A stretch of 64,000 nt of DNA from Erwinia_E haradaeae_A (GCF_900698965.1 NZ_LR217725.1:620001-684000); one strand, 5' to 3'; shown: positions 40,058 through 51,221, counted from the stretch's first letter. The notes: generated by a model from the sequence alone, not told the origin. A program made the numbers and translations.

Positions 40058-42124
40058 TCAATCTATTTGTTCAAGAGATTTTATATATTTATAAATCGCT
40101 ATTTGAGAGCGAATCTTACGCCGTCTACCACGTTGTACATAACAATTACCTAAGTTTTTATCAATAAAACGAGCTTTAAGATTATCTTTTATGAGAATTT
40201 TTATAATATTTATTATCCGTTGTTTAAGAATAGGATTCAGTATAACCACCCCAACTTCTATGCGATCATCAATATTGCGTGTCATCCAATCCGCTGAAGA
40301 CAGAAACACCTTTGTCTCCGCTCCATGACGAAAAATATAGACACGATCGTGCTCTAAATAACGATCAACAATACTGATCGCACGAATGTTTTCGCTGACT
40401 CCTGTTAGCTGTGGTATGAGACTGCACATGCCTCTAATTATCAGATTGATTTTTACACCACAACTAGAAGCAGTATACAAGCGATCTACTAATCCTTGAT
40501 CAACCAGATTGTTAAGTTTTAATATGATTTCAGCAGAAAAACCTTGTTTTGCATGATAAATTTCATTATCGATTAATCGATAGAGCCTATGTCTTGCATT
40601 TTGTGGTGAGACTATAAGATGCTTAAAGTGCACTGGGCGATATGGATTAGCAATAAAATGAAATACTTGTCGTACTTCATTAGTAATACGTGCATCAGAA
40701 GTCAAGAGAGAGTAATCGGTATATAATCTTGCAGTTTTTTCATTAAAATTTCCAGTACCAATATGTGCATAACGGTTAATTTTTCCATTTTCAGATCTTG
40801 AGATTAAGAATAGTTTAGCGTGAATTTTAAAACCTGGCGCTGAGAAAATCACGTGAACTCCAGCTTCAGTTAACCGTTTAGCCCAATGAATATTAGCCTC
40901 TTCATCAAACCTAGCCTGTAACTCAACTACGACTGTAACTTTTTTACCATTATATGCTGCATGAATCATCGCATTGATAATACGTGAATCTTTAGCCACG
41001 CGATAAATATTAATTTTAATTTCCAGCACAACGGGGTCAAAAGATGCCTGATGGAGTAGCTCAAGCACGTGCTCAAATGTATGGTATGGGTAATACAAGA
41101 GAATATCGCCGGCGCGAATAGCATCAAATCCATTCAAAAAACGATCAAATCGGACATGTCGTAGTTGTACCAGAGGCTTATGAAACAAATGCGCCTTACC
41201 AACATTTGGAAAATTGATCAAATCTTTAAAGTTATGATAGCGCCCACCTGGTAAAATAGAGTCATACTTAGAGAGATTCAGTTTATTACGCAACATATTA
41301 ATCATTACATCGGGCATATCACTCTGATAAACGAAGCACACTGGTTTAGCAGTTAAACGTTGCTTTAGACTCGATGACATTAACTCCAATAAACTAAATT
41401 CCATCTCGGTCACTAAGTCATACTCTGCATCACGTGTCATTTTCATAGCATAAGCATTGATTATATCATATTCGAATAATCCATAAAAAATGTCCTCTAA
41501 GCAATAACGCAGGATGTTATCTAATAAAATCATTGGTTTTTGACGACGAGGCAACTCTGGAGGTAAATGCACAAAACGTGGTACTTTATCAGATGGAATC
41601 TCAAGTAACGCATAGCTTATTTCTGCACCACATATAATTTCAACAGATAAATAAGTGTAATTATCCCTTAGGAATCTCATTAAGTCACTGTTATCATTAA
41701 TTAAAATGGGAATTATATGTTGTCGCAATGTATTATGAAAATAATGTCTCAACCAAGTTTTTTGATTATCAGATAGCTGATACTCGTTAATTAAAAAAAT
41801 CTTATTCCGTGCCATTTCCAGCAATAAATCATTATATAAAATGTTGACTTTCTGATCAAATACCAAAATCCGTTGTTGAATTTTTTTTAGTAAATCATAT
41901 GGGGCACCTGCAAGCTTTTGCTCTTCGCTAATCAAAATACGGCGTTTTAAATCTGAAAATCTAACCTTATAAAACTCCTCTAAATTTCTAGAATAAATAC
42001 CAAGAAAACGCATACGTTCAATCAGTGGATTAGTTTTATCAGCAGCTTCTTGTAATACTCTTTCATTAAAAGATAACCAACTTAATTCTTTTTTTATATA
42101 TCGATAATCCTGATCCGTTATCAC
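40058..42124 (-). CDS. ppk: Polyphosphate kinase 1
   Basis: Reversibly polymerises the gamma-phosphate of ATP into polyphosphate at the inner membrane. The 688-aa product has exactly the E. coli length. The autophosphorylated His435 (GFKIHAKLFLIS) and the second essential His592 (RYLEHDRVYIF) are at E. coli positions, and the N, H, C1 and C2 domains are complete. The start is GTG at 42124, with gagg upstream. ppx, its usual operon partner, is missing downstream, so polyphosphate turnover would rely on PPK reversal or another enzyme. Confidence 0.97.
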   Translation of the reverse strand: MITDQDYRYIKKELSWLSFNERVLQEAADKTNPLIERMRFLGIYSRNLEEFYKVRFSDLKRRILISEEQKLAGAPYDLLKKIQQRILVFDQKVNILYNDLLLEMARNKIFLINEYQLSDNQKTWLRHYFHNTLRQHIIPILINDNSDLMRFLRDNYTYLSVEIICGAEISYALLEIPSDKVPRFVHLPPELPRRQKPMILLDNILRYCLEDIFYGLFEYDIINAYAMKMTRDAEYDLVTEMEFSLLELMSSSLKQRLTAKPVCFVYQSDMPDVMINMLRNKLNLSKYDSILPGGRYHNFKDLINFPNVGKAHLFHKPLVQLRHVRFDRFLNGFDAIRAGDILLYYPYHTFEHVLELLHQASFDPVVLEIKINIYRVAKDSRIINAMIHAAYNGKKVTVVVELQARFDEEANIHWAKRLTEAGVHVIFSAPGFKIHAKLFLISRSENGKINRYAHIGTGNFNEKTARLYTDYSLLTSDARITNEVRQVFHFIANPYRPVHFKHLIVSPQNARHRLYRLIDNEIYHAKQGFSAEIILKLNNLVDQGLVDRLYTASSCGVKINLIIRGMCSLIPQLTGVSENIRAISIVDRYLEHDRVYIFRHGAETKVFLSSADWMTRNIDDRIEVGVVILNPILKQRIINIIKILIKDNLKARFIDKNLGNCYVQRGRRRKIRSQIAIYKYIKSLEQID

Positions 42125-42496
42125 TCTATGCCTCTCTGTTAGGATGCAGGTGCTCGGTATGCTCCAGTGCTTATAAACTCACCACATGTTAGTCTTATTT
42201 AACGTATAATCTTAGCAGTATGGATTATGCTAGTTAGCAATTATTGCGTCAGTTTGTTACAATCTGTTCATTGAAATTGTAAATAGTATTTATCACAAAG
42301 AATAATCGTTTATAACTTAAGAACTGTGGATAATGACGATCCCTGATTATGTATCATTAAAAATGTGACGAATATTAATATATCAGTTTATTACTTTAAT
42401 ACTTATCTAATTTCTTTTTTAAAAGAATCTTCTTTGAATTGCTAGTAGCTATTTTTATTGCATAAATGTATCCAGATTTTTATTATCACACGAGGT

Positions 42497-42555
42497 ATAA
42501 TCAAAATCCTTAGATCTCTAAGTCTAAAACTTAGAGATCTAAGGATTTTGATTAT
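42497..42555. repeat. 27-bp perfect inverted repeat upstream of ppk
   Basis: Left arm 42497-42523 and right arm 42529-42555 are perfectly complementary with a 5-base loop (ctaaa). It is the longest perfect hairpin seen in the window, about 370 bases upstream of the ppk start. No T run follows on either strand and no gene ends nearby. Confidence 0.9.
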
Positions 42556-43838
42556 CCTGTGAATATAGACGTATCTTATCTTTTATTAAGAATAGTGATC
42601 GAGGATAATTGGTGATCACAACAGGATGCAAGTATACAATAAATTATATTCTTATCCTTATTAGATGTAATATTATTAGATATAATCATTACAAATTATA
42701 AGTGCGTTCAGCTCCTTAAATAGCATTTATTGTATTACACAATGCACTATATATTGTATTATGTAATACATAAGTCTATATCGCTGTATAGCATGCTTTA
42801 TATATAAAAGATTGTAATTGCCAAAACTAGTAAACTACTAGTAAAAAGAAAAGATCTGGATACTTACTATCTCATCTCGAATACTAGAATACAAAATCAA
42901 TTTACTACTTCAGACTGGATTATCGTTAAAAATGCTGTCTATCTAAAACAGATTACTAAATACACAACAATATCGCTATAATGTAAAAATCCTTACAGAT
43001 TTTATCATACTATTATATGTATTTCTAATAGTAAATTAAAAGCGTACAGTGCAAGATCACTCAGATTTATCGAGCTTATGTAGTATCACTAACAACAGGC
43101 TCTCTATTGCCTATTGCATCTCGCTATTACAAAAATACTATTTTTTAAGATGAAAAATTTAGTTATTAACTATACTTATATATAGGGTTGGTTGCACTAA
43201 AAATCTTTTATAGGATGGTTTTAATCGTGTAACCATGATCAGCTTGCATAAACTAATATATCGACAACACCCCATCCAATAGATATGCAATTCAGTATTT
43301 AGGACGCCTCAGCATCGTGTTTAATGATGCGCCTGCAAACTTTATAGAATATAATTAATCATAAGGTAATCTATGCTATCCACGGACTAACTAAGATAAA
43401 TATAGGAAACTCTTGTATCTATTAAGGTTGTCCTAATATTTAGAAACATCTAAAATAACATAAATAGATATTTTAAAAATATTTATTTCTAGAGCTTTAA
43501 GACAACTCTCAGATCTAGGAGAAATACCGGTATGAGCGTTAAGGTTTCAAACCAGTAGACTGTGATCATGCAACAGAAGTCACTACCTCTCAGAATTAGG
43601 ATGAGGCTCTTCAGGTTGCCTAACTGTAAGCCTATGTTAATGTTAAAGCTTGTTTTTTATTTGCCTGTATCAGTTTATCCAGCATCGCGACATTGTTAAG
43701 TGTCATAATACTGCCTAGTTGAATCCTTTTAAATCGCAACAGTAAAGTAGTGTCTACAGTAAAAATTTGACATTCTATTCGCAAGCCTAATGCTCGATAC
43801 CAAACCAATGATATAGTTAGAAAACCACATGGTATGCT

Positions 43839-43856
43839 ATCCGTATTATCCGTATT
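43839..43856. repeat. 9-bp perfect tandem duplication
   Basis: The unit atccgtatt occurs twice head to tail. Confidence 0.75.
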
Positions 43857-45147
43857 ATATATAATATCCCACTATCAGTATATGCTATAGCCATGGTATC
43901 CTATGCATTTCAATGTTTAGAAAGATACTCGTTGCTACCTGAAAAAATCGCACTAAATGATGCATGCAAGACATATATATAATGCATACCTCAAACGATC
44001 TACTCTGTTTAACCCACTGAGATCTCACATCTCTACGTTAGAAAACATCTATTCTCCTATAATATACTCAGGAGCCACAGCGCACCGTCTTCATATAATG
44101 GTTAATTTTAAAAGAAAATTATAGCATTATAAGTGCTAAAATTTAAAATAAGTAGATCGTTAAATATTTTTATTGTAGTCTGGTATGTTTTACAATATAA
44201 GCGTGGTTAGCTAGAGATGAAACAATAGTGTATATTTATATTATATCTGTAGTTATTCTGCAGTAATTTTACGCGTTTCTCTAGAGCAAGCAAGATCAGA
44301 ATATTGTTCTATATTTTTATTAAACCTACAAATGAATACCGATTCACAGAAAAGTCTAATGCCTACTTTTTCCAGTACTCTCTACCATTATATTACGTAG
44401 GTATCTATCAAAACCTATTCGATAAAACTGTACTTTTACGAAAAGATTAGACATATAGGCTAGAATCTGCATACAAATAGATTTGTATATGATCCTCAAC
44501 AGCATCAGAATTATCTAGATTAACATTAGAGGCAAGGTTCTATTAGATCTGTATTTTTATACTGCTATATTTGAGTCTATCCAAAGTCCAGCAGAGCTGA
44601 ATAACAGTTAAATAACGAGACATATCGTTCTAGAGTGCATATGTTTGAAAGATAGACCTAACATTAATCATAGCATTTGGTACTGATGTTTAAAATAGAC
44701 CCCCCTGTAATTGGTAGTTCTGTGTTAATGTATAATCGTAACATACAAGAGAAACCCCTAGCGCCACCTTAAGCAACATCGTCAGATGTCTTATCATATT
44801 TCTCTTATATCGTTAAACGTTAAAAAATTATAAATAATTCCTTTAACGCCTATCTGCTCATATCTTGACTATATAAACCTACTTTCCTACTGAGGGTGTT
44901 AAGATACGAACTCATGGTATAACCAGATAATCTTGTGCCAAAGACACAGTACGATCAGATCAAAATGCATCTTGTTTATACTCATAGATAGTAAATTGGC
45001 AAATTATATTTCATTTTCTTAGTTGATTGAACAGGTATTACTAGCAATGGTATTTAACGATGATAAACATCTGGTATAGACCTTTAAAAGGCCACTAATA
45101 ATCATAAAGAGAGATCAATCAAGCATTACACCTTGTCCTCCCTATAG

Positions 45148-45167
45148 AATAACATATAATAACATAT
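45148..45167. repeat. 10-bp perfect tandem duplication
   Basis: The unit aataacatat occurs twice head to tail. Confidence 0.75.
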
Positions 45168-46243
45168 TTTACACCCCAGAAAAATTTGTAGACTGGACGT
45201 TCTTAATAGACCTGTGATAATCATTAGATTTTTTACACAGGGATGATCAAGTTGATAGTGCACATTATTAGCATACGCACTCTGTAATTCCGTATGACCT
45301 ATACATACATTCTAGCGTTATTGCATGACAATATTCTTGACAGATATTAAAGAGTACCATTCATTCTAGCTGAAATACCAAAATACAATGTATAAGCAGA
45401 GTGATAGCAATCAGTATCTCATTAATATTGAATATATATCAAAACATATTATAAGATAGCTGCTATGCGTAGGAAAGATCAGATTCTCCCGTCTGTGGTA
45501 ATCAAATAGATGGTTCTGATAATAAATCTAAGTACCAGGCGCATAGTAGTATTCAATGCTCCAGATACTATTCAAAATAAGTAATCTACTGTCTTTCTTT
45601 ATTAGGTTTTATAATTTCTAAAAAAGTAAAATTTTATTATACAGCAAGCGGATAATTATTGAAAAATTCTAGTAAATCAAGTTACTTGCCGTAAATTTAT
45701 GGGTTAGGGGAATAACTTGTTATTACTTTTTAAAAACGTGATTGAATAGATAAAACATTAATATTAAATTATACCTACACAATTCATTATATTACTGAGG
45801 CATACTCTTGATTGCATTAAAATACATCTATCTTTTATATATTATGTTGAGTTTGTAATGAACCTACAGACTGATATGATGACTATTGGTATAAAATAAA
45901 AAAATAAAATAAAAACTAAAAAATCTACTTTTTTTATCAGATCTATTCTTATCCAAAATATACTAAGATCCCTTAAAAAGTTTTATAGTGATCATCGATT
46001 TTATCGAATATTTTAATTTATTTGAAGTCAAATATAGCAGTATTATTAATACTGCAGATGCGAAAAATAGCAGCTTTATTTATTATTTAATCACGTTTTT
46101 TTTAATACAAAAGATCATAGTGTATGTATCGATATTGACTAATGATAAGCTGCAATATCTTTTAACTCGTGTTGCCTTAATTAACGAAAATCATAATCAT
46201 TGTTACATAAAATATCAAATATAGAGAAGTCAAAATCATGTTG

Positions 46244-46894
46244 CTATTTTTCAAAAAATTGATTAATTTTTGCTTTTAAGATATCAATAGCAATACGATT
46301 TTTTCCTCCGCGTGGTACGATAATATCGGCATACTGCTTACAGGGTTCTATAAATTGCAAAAACATAGGCCGTACTGTCTTCTGGTATTGATCCATAACA
46401 GAATCCATAGAGCGCCCTCTCTCATTTACATCGCGTCTCATGCGTCGCATCAGGCAAATATCGAGAGAAGTATCCACAAAAATAGAAAAATTCATTTCCT
46501 GACGTAATTTAGCGTTTGTTAGCAACAAAATACCTTCTAAAATAATGACCTTTTTTGGTTTTAAATGTAGTGTTTGTTTAGTGCGCGTATGCTCAACATA
46601 ATTGTACACCGGCAAGTCAATTGCATATCCTGATTTCAGCATTTTTATATGTTGCAAAAGTAGACCATGATCCATAGCGTTTGGATGGTCATAATTAGTT
46701 TTTACTCTTTCAGACATGGTTAGATGTCCTTGGTCCCTGTAATAAGCGTCTTCAGGAATAACACCGATATTATCATCACCAAAACGATCTCGAACTTCAT
46801 GATACAACGTACTAGCAATCAGACTTTTACCTGAAGCAGATGCGCCTGAGATACCTACAATAACACACTGATGGTGCGACGAATTGTCAGCCAT
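46244..46894 (-). CDS. udk: Uridine/cytidine kinase
   Basis: Phosphorylates uridine and cytidine to UMP and CMP with GTP or ATP, a pyrimidine salvage enzyme. The 216-aa product (E. coli 213) has the P-loop GISGASASGKS at residues about 14-24. It also has the substrate-binding DHPNAMDH, YNYVEHTR, EGILLL and the lid MRRMRRDVNERGRSMDSV. It stands alone between large gaps; dcd, its E. coli neighbour, is absent. Its retention suggests that the symbiont can use host nucleosides. Confidence 0.97.
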   Translation of the reverse strand: MADNSSHHQCVIVGISGASASGKSLIASTLYHEVRDRFGDDNIGVIPEDAYYRDQGHLTMSERVKTNYDHPNAMDHGLLLQHIKMLKSGYAIDLPVYNYVEHTRTKQTLHLKPKKVIILEGILLLTNAKLRQEMNFSIFVDTSLDICLMRRMRRDVNERGRSMDSVMDQYQKTVRPMFLQFIEPCKQYADIIVPRGGKNRIAIDILKAKINQFFEK

Positions 46895-47151
46895 ATTTTA
46901 AGGACCTACCTGCCCTGCACTGAAGACAGCATAAAAGGCACTATGAATATTTATAGAGCATCCGATGTAGAAAATATCCATAAACTAGCCTAGGTGTAAA
47001 ACCTAAGTGCAATTTGTCGCTATGATATACTACTAATAGTGTTAGTCTTTGATAGTTATATCGCTATTATCTAATAGCAGTTATACAGCAGAACTGGCAG
47101 AACTGATATAGACTATATAATGACATATATTCTAAGACTTTTATTGTGCTG

Positions 47152-47189
47152 ATGTTAAATCTTCTATCCCATGTTAAATCTGCTATCCT
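47152..47189. repeat. 19-bp near-perfect tandem duplication
   Basis: Units 47152-47170 and 47171-47189 both begin atgttaaatct and end ctatcc plus one base; they differ at two positions. Confidence 0.75.
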
Positions 47190-47371
47190 AACATAGGAAA
47201 ATTTTAGACAAAATAAAAACTTACTCATGATCGTCAGCTAATGCAAGTGCGTTATAGCACTTTGACATAATATAGCATTTAAAACATACTTGTGAGTTGG
47301 TAATAATTGGATGTACCGCTCCGAGTTATTTCTGATATGTGTTGTGATCAATGTAAGTCATAAAAGCATAT

Positions 47372-47407
47372 ACTTTCTATTGCACTTTCTATTGCACTTT
47401 CTATTGC
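47372..47407. repeat. Three perfect copies of a 12-bp unit
   Basis: The unit actttctattgc is repeated three times head to tail without change, which points to recent slippage. Confidence 0.9.
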
Positions 47408-48003
47408 ATGCTACCGTTGTTAGTGAGAAATCTATTGAAGAACATTATGCATACTAACCCAATGAATAATCACTAGTAGAGTTTTACCCATCAGGGGGCT
47501 AAACAGTTTCTATCTTTTAGTAATACTAAATTAGTGTGCGTATTCGATCATCAGTAACTAATACAATTAGTTACTCGCAAAATGTCTCGTTCCTTTCTGC
47601 GATAATTCACACCGGTAAGATTGTAGATTTTAAATTAGCACCATTCTCTACCTCTGAAACTCCACATGTTTACTTTGCGGTATGCAAGACTTATCTAATT
47701 ATTGTACCGCAACACCTACGACTAAACGTTTCTAGCTCTAGAAGATTAGTCGATAGGATAGCATTGAGCAGTGTACATATATTATGTCTATAATACCAAT
47801 ATTATGCAGTTGAAAAACACCACCTTTTTAAGGTATTCAATCACTTAATAAAATATCAAGTTCAAGTATGGTAGTTCACTACCATAACCATCCATGTGGT
47901 TTGAAAACAACCTTAAATCTATACTATTAGATCTATACTAAAAGTAAAGATATCCACGTAGCATATATCCACCATATATCTACTGTGTGCTACTATGCAC
48001 ACT

Positions 48004-48063
48004 ACACTATGTACTGCTATATACTATGCTATAATAATAGTAGTATGTAGCAGTACATAGTGT
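48004..48063. repeat. 23-bp inverted repeat with one G-T pair
   Basis: Left arm 48004-48026 and right arm 48041-48063 are complementary over 23 positions with one wobble; the loop is 14 bases. A smaller gtgtgc/gcacac stem lies just upstream. It is about 540 bases beyond the ptsI stop in the direction of ptsI transcription. Confidence 0.8.
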
Positions 48064-48605
48064 TCTGGAGCTTAGTGTCAACAGTTCTTATGACATAATC
48101 CATATCATTAATCCAGCATAATATTGATTAACATGGGTTGTTCAAGTATCCTGAAAGCTTAGGTAAAAACTATATATAATGAAAGAACCATACAATCTTT
48201 CATACTAATTATTAGAAAAGAATTATCTTATACAAACTCTTCCATCCATTGCTACACTCCAATAAACTGTTCAGGCATAAAACTAAATATAAACAGTATT
48301 CTAATTATATTAGAATCTGTTGATAACGTACTCAGGCTTCTTACTAGAAGTAGTTGGGGTGATATTAAAACTTATTTTGCGCTACACAGACACAACGTGG
48401 ATTTTACTGTAAAATAGACATTAATTTTCTTAAAAATGTCTTATGATTTTGTGGACGTCGCATCCATTGATCTCTAATAATTTAATTTGTCTTATGTAGT
48501 ATTTGGATGCTTCTGTGAAATCTAGAGAATTCTAGAATAGATACTCTAGATATAATTTTTTTAATGTATGTATTTTTTGATTTATATAAAAAATAGAAAC
48601 ATTTA

Positions 48606-50339
48606 TTACTCTAAAGTCAAATGTTTGGCTTTAATAAATTCATTTACTATTTGCATTAACGCATCAGAAGTCGGCTGGATTAGCGCTTGCTCTGCTAATC
48701 TCTTGGTATCTTCAAAATTTACACTGCGAATAATTTTTTTAATACGGGGAATAGAAGCGGCACTCATGCTAAATTCATCTAGCCCCATACCTAATAATAA
48801 TAACGTTGCTCGTGGATCCCCTGCTAGTTCGCCACACATGCCCGTCCACTTACCTTCATTATGAGAAGCATCAATTACCTTTTTAATTAACATAAGAACA
48901 GAGGGGCAAATAGGATTATACAAATGAGATATAAGGTCATTACCACGATCTACCGCTAAAGTATACTGCGTTAAGTCGTTTGTTCCAATACTAAAGAAAT
49001 CAACTTCTTTTGCTAAGTGATGAGAGATTATTGCAGCAGCAGGAGTTTCTACCATAATGCCAAGCTCAATCTTTGTGTCGAATTTTATTGACTCTTTACA
49101 AAGTTGAGCCTTGAGGATTTTAAGCTCTTTTTTTAAAAAACGTACTTCTTCAACAGAAATTATCATAGGAAACATGACGCGCAATTCACCAAAAATAGAA
49201 GCACGCAAAATAGCACGTAATTGCGCATGAAGAATATCAGTGCGGTCCATCGAAATACGAATAGCGCGCCAACCCAAAAAAGGATTTGTCTCTTTTGGTA
49301 GATTCATATATGGTAAATCTTTATCACCACCGATATCCATAGTACGTATTATTACACCAGGAGAACCAACAGATTCTACTACAGTTTTATAGGCCTGAAA
49401 CTGTTCTTCCTCGCTAGGCAACGCATTGCGATCCATAAATAAGCATTCAGTACGGTATAATCCTACACCTTCTGCACCATAACGTTTTATTCCTGCAATA
49501 TCATACACCGTGCCAATATTTGCAGAAACTTTTACTTGATGACCATCACGAGTAATCGCTGGCAGTTCTTTCAATTGTAATAATTCGTTTTTCTGGATAT
49601 CATATTGATTTGCTAATTTTTTCAGCTCCTTAGTTTTCTCTGGCATTGGATTGATATATATTTGGTTGTTTATACCATCTAGAATCAAGAAATCGCCATC
49701 TTTAACGCGATGAGTAATATCTCCAGTGCCAACAATAGCTGGTAGCTCTAATGAACGTGCCATAATTGAAGTATGCGAAGTCTGCCCTCCAAGATCAGTA
49801 ATAAAACCTAATATTTTTTTTAGGTTCATCTGAGCAATGTCCGAGGGTGTTAAATCTTTAGCAACGAGTATAACCTCTTCATTAATAGCGCTGAGATCAG
49901 TAATGTGCAACCCTAGAATATTTTTTAATAGACGCTGACCGATATCCCGCACGTCTGCAGCGCGTTCTCTAAGATAATCATCTTCAAGAGTTTCTAAGGC
50001 CTTTGCCTGAGTGTTAATAACAGTATATACAGCAAAATCAGCGGTAACTAGCTCGTCTGTAATAAAAGAAATAATTTCCTGTTCAAGCTCTTCATCTTCT
50101 AGCAGCATCGCATGTCCTTCAAAGATTTCTGATTTTCCTGATCCATGCACTGCATTAGCTTTAATTTTGATTGCTTCGAGTTGCTCGTAAGATTTTTGAC
50201 GACCACAAATAAAGCGCTGAATTTCACTATTAATTTGATCAAATGGGATTTTTTTTCTATTGATAGCAATCTCTGTTTCTTTAAGGAGAAGAGCTTTGCC
50301 AAATGCTATCATTGGTGACGCTATAATACCTGAAATCAT
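48606..50339 (-). CDS. ptsI: Phosphoenolpyruvate-protein phosphotransferase (PTS enzyme I)
   Basis: First enzyme of the sugar phosphotransferase system: it autophosphorylates from PEP and passes the phosphate to HPr. The 577-aa product aligns with E. coli PtsI (575 aa). The phosphorylated His189 is present in LGGQTSHTSIMARS (E. coli has GGRTSH), and the C-terminal PEP-binding barrel includes IGTNDLTQYTLAVDRGND and the active-site Cys in GMCGELAGD. ATG at 50339 has an aaggtagag ribosome-binding site. ptsH (normally upstream) and crr (normally downstream) are both absent, so HPr must be encoded elsewhere if the pathway works. Confidence 0.97.
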   Translation of the reverse strand: MISGIIASPMIAFGKALLLKETEIAINRKKIPFDQINSEIQRFICGRQKSYEQLEAIKIKANAVHGSGKSEIFEGHAMLLEDEELEQEIISFITDELVTADFAVYTVINTQAKALETLEDDYLRERAADVRDIGQRLLKNILGLHITDLSAINEEVILVAKDLTPSDIAQMNLKKILGFITDLGGQTSHTSIMARSLELPAIVGTGDITHRVKDGDFLILDGINNQIYINPMPEKTKELKKLANQYDIQKNELLQLKELPAITRDGHQVKVSANIGTVYDIAGIKRYGAEGVGLYRTECLFMDRNALPSEEEQFQAYKTVVESVGSPGVIIRTMDIGGDKDLPYMNLPKETNPFLGWRAIRISMDRTDILHAQLRAILRASIFGELRVMFPMIISVEEVRFLKKELKILKAQLCKESIKFDTKIELGIMVETPAAAIISHHLAKEVDFFSIGTNDLTQYTLAVDRGNDLISHLYNPICPSVLMLIKKVIDASHNEGKWTGMCGELAGDPRATLLLLGMGLDEFSMSAASIPRIKKIIRSVNFEDTKRLAEQALIQPTSDALMQIVNEFIKAKHLTLE

Positions 50340-50694
50340 AACTCTACCTTAACTGTATAATAACTTTATAAAAGACTTTATATAACTTTATACAAAAAAT
50401 TACTATATTAGTAACGCTTATTTTAGCAAGTCATACTTGTTTTAGAAAATACAGCAAAAAATAAATTCAAAAAAATACTTTAACAAAGTATTACTTTTAT
50501 TAAGTAAGTACGTAGCAAATTTTTAAATGTTCATTTTATCTTTTCACTATTATATTTAAGATAGCAATGATCTGTTATTAGCCTTGTATTGTTCAATCCA
50601 ATTTACTTATAGGGCCACTGGTCAGATCATGAAGGATCATTATGCGATTTTCTATGATTGTTGCACATTACATGATACGTTTATTATGCCATAA

Positions 50695-50831
50695 ATTCTG
50701 CACTAATTCTGCACTATGGCAGTTTATTACATGTTGACATAATCTTTATTACATGTTGACATAAGCAATGGGATCCTGTCTATACTATCATTACGCAAAG
50801 ACATACTATCATTACGTAAAGACGTAAAGAC
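50695..50831. repeat. Nest of four adjacent tandem duplications
   Basis: In a row: 11-bp unit attctgcacta twice (50695-50716); 22-bp unit twice (from 50723 and 50745), each copy containing ttgacata; 21-bp unit twice (50782-50802, 50803-50823) differing at one base; and gtaaagac twice (50816-50831). Repeated slippage has clearly built this segment. Confidence 0.9.
50756..50786 (+). promoter_or_regulatory. Weak promoter-like hexamer pair
   Basis: TTGACA at 50756-50761 and TATACT at 50781-50786 on the plus strand are separated by 19 bases, longer than the usual 17. The next plus-strand gene is secE, 1.35 kb downstream. It may be a remnant of the tRNA-tufB promoter that precedes secE in E. coli, or chance. 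Confidence 0.2.
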
Positions 50832-51221
50832 TAAATACAATCTAGCCACTAAATACATTGAATTGAGATTAGAATCTCATCCATGATTAATATATCTCGT
50901 GCAATATGGTAACCCCAGACCTCTTAGTCAAGGGATATTTATATCAGACTTAAGTCATGCCCCTAAAGTTCAAATGTATTATGAATACTTTGATCAATTT
51001 AAATCCTGCTTATTAAAAGTAAATTATAGATGTCTGACCTAGATCGACTAGGCATTAGATGATAACAATCATAGGACAGGACATGAAGAAGGTATTAATA
51101 AAATACTCTATTATAATAAAATTATAATAAATAATAAAAACAAAAAGTACTAAATCTTAGTGCAACTTTATATGAGTATCATACCGATAGATATCCGTCT
51201 AATTTTATCATAGAGAAACCA

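Larger units (their letters stand above)
42125..46243. other. 4.1-kb gene desert upstream of ppk
   Basis: The longest empty stretch of the window (4119 bases). No frame with recognisable similarity. Contents noted: one perfect DnaA-box nonamer (tgtggataa) at 42325-42333, a 27-bp perfect hairpin at 42497-42555, a ribosome-binding site followed by an 8-codon mini-ORF at 43532-43558 in a relatively GC-rich patch, and tandem duplications at 43839-43856 and 45148-45167. A 78-codon frame at 45988-46224 is AT-driven and not called. Confidence 0.6.
46895..48605. other. Gene-free gap between udk and ptsI, at the ancestral crr position
   Basis: In E. coli crr (EIIA-Glc) follows ptsI. The 1711 bases downstream of ptsI here have no frame resembling it. 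An 85-codon plus-strand frame at 47536-47793 has no similarity. The gap contains a 19-base tandem duplication at 47152-47189, three copies of a 12-base unit at 47372-47407, and a 23-bp hairpin at 48004-48063. Confidence 0.6.

Noticed and set aside
42325..42333. Perfect DnaA box, possible replication origin
   Set aside because: Only one nonamer was found; roughly one such match is expected by chance in this much sequence, and no cluster or gidA/dnaA/dnaN gene is nearby.
45988..46224. 78-codon frame downstream of udk
   Set aside because: Rich in Ile, Tyr and Asn, as expected from AT-rich noncoding DNA; GTG start without ribosome-binding site; no similarity.
47536..47793. 85-codon frame between udk and ptsI, considered as a possible HPr
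   Set aside because: Length is right for HPr, but it lacks the conserved phosphorylatable His region and any HPr-like pattern, and lies on the opposite strand from ptsI.
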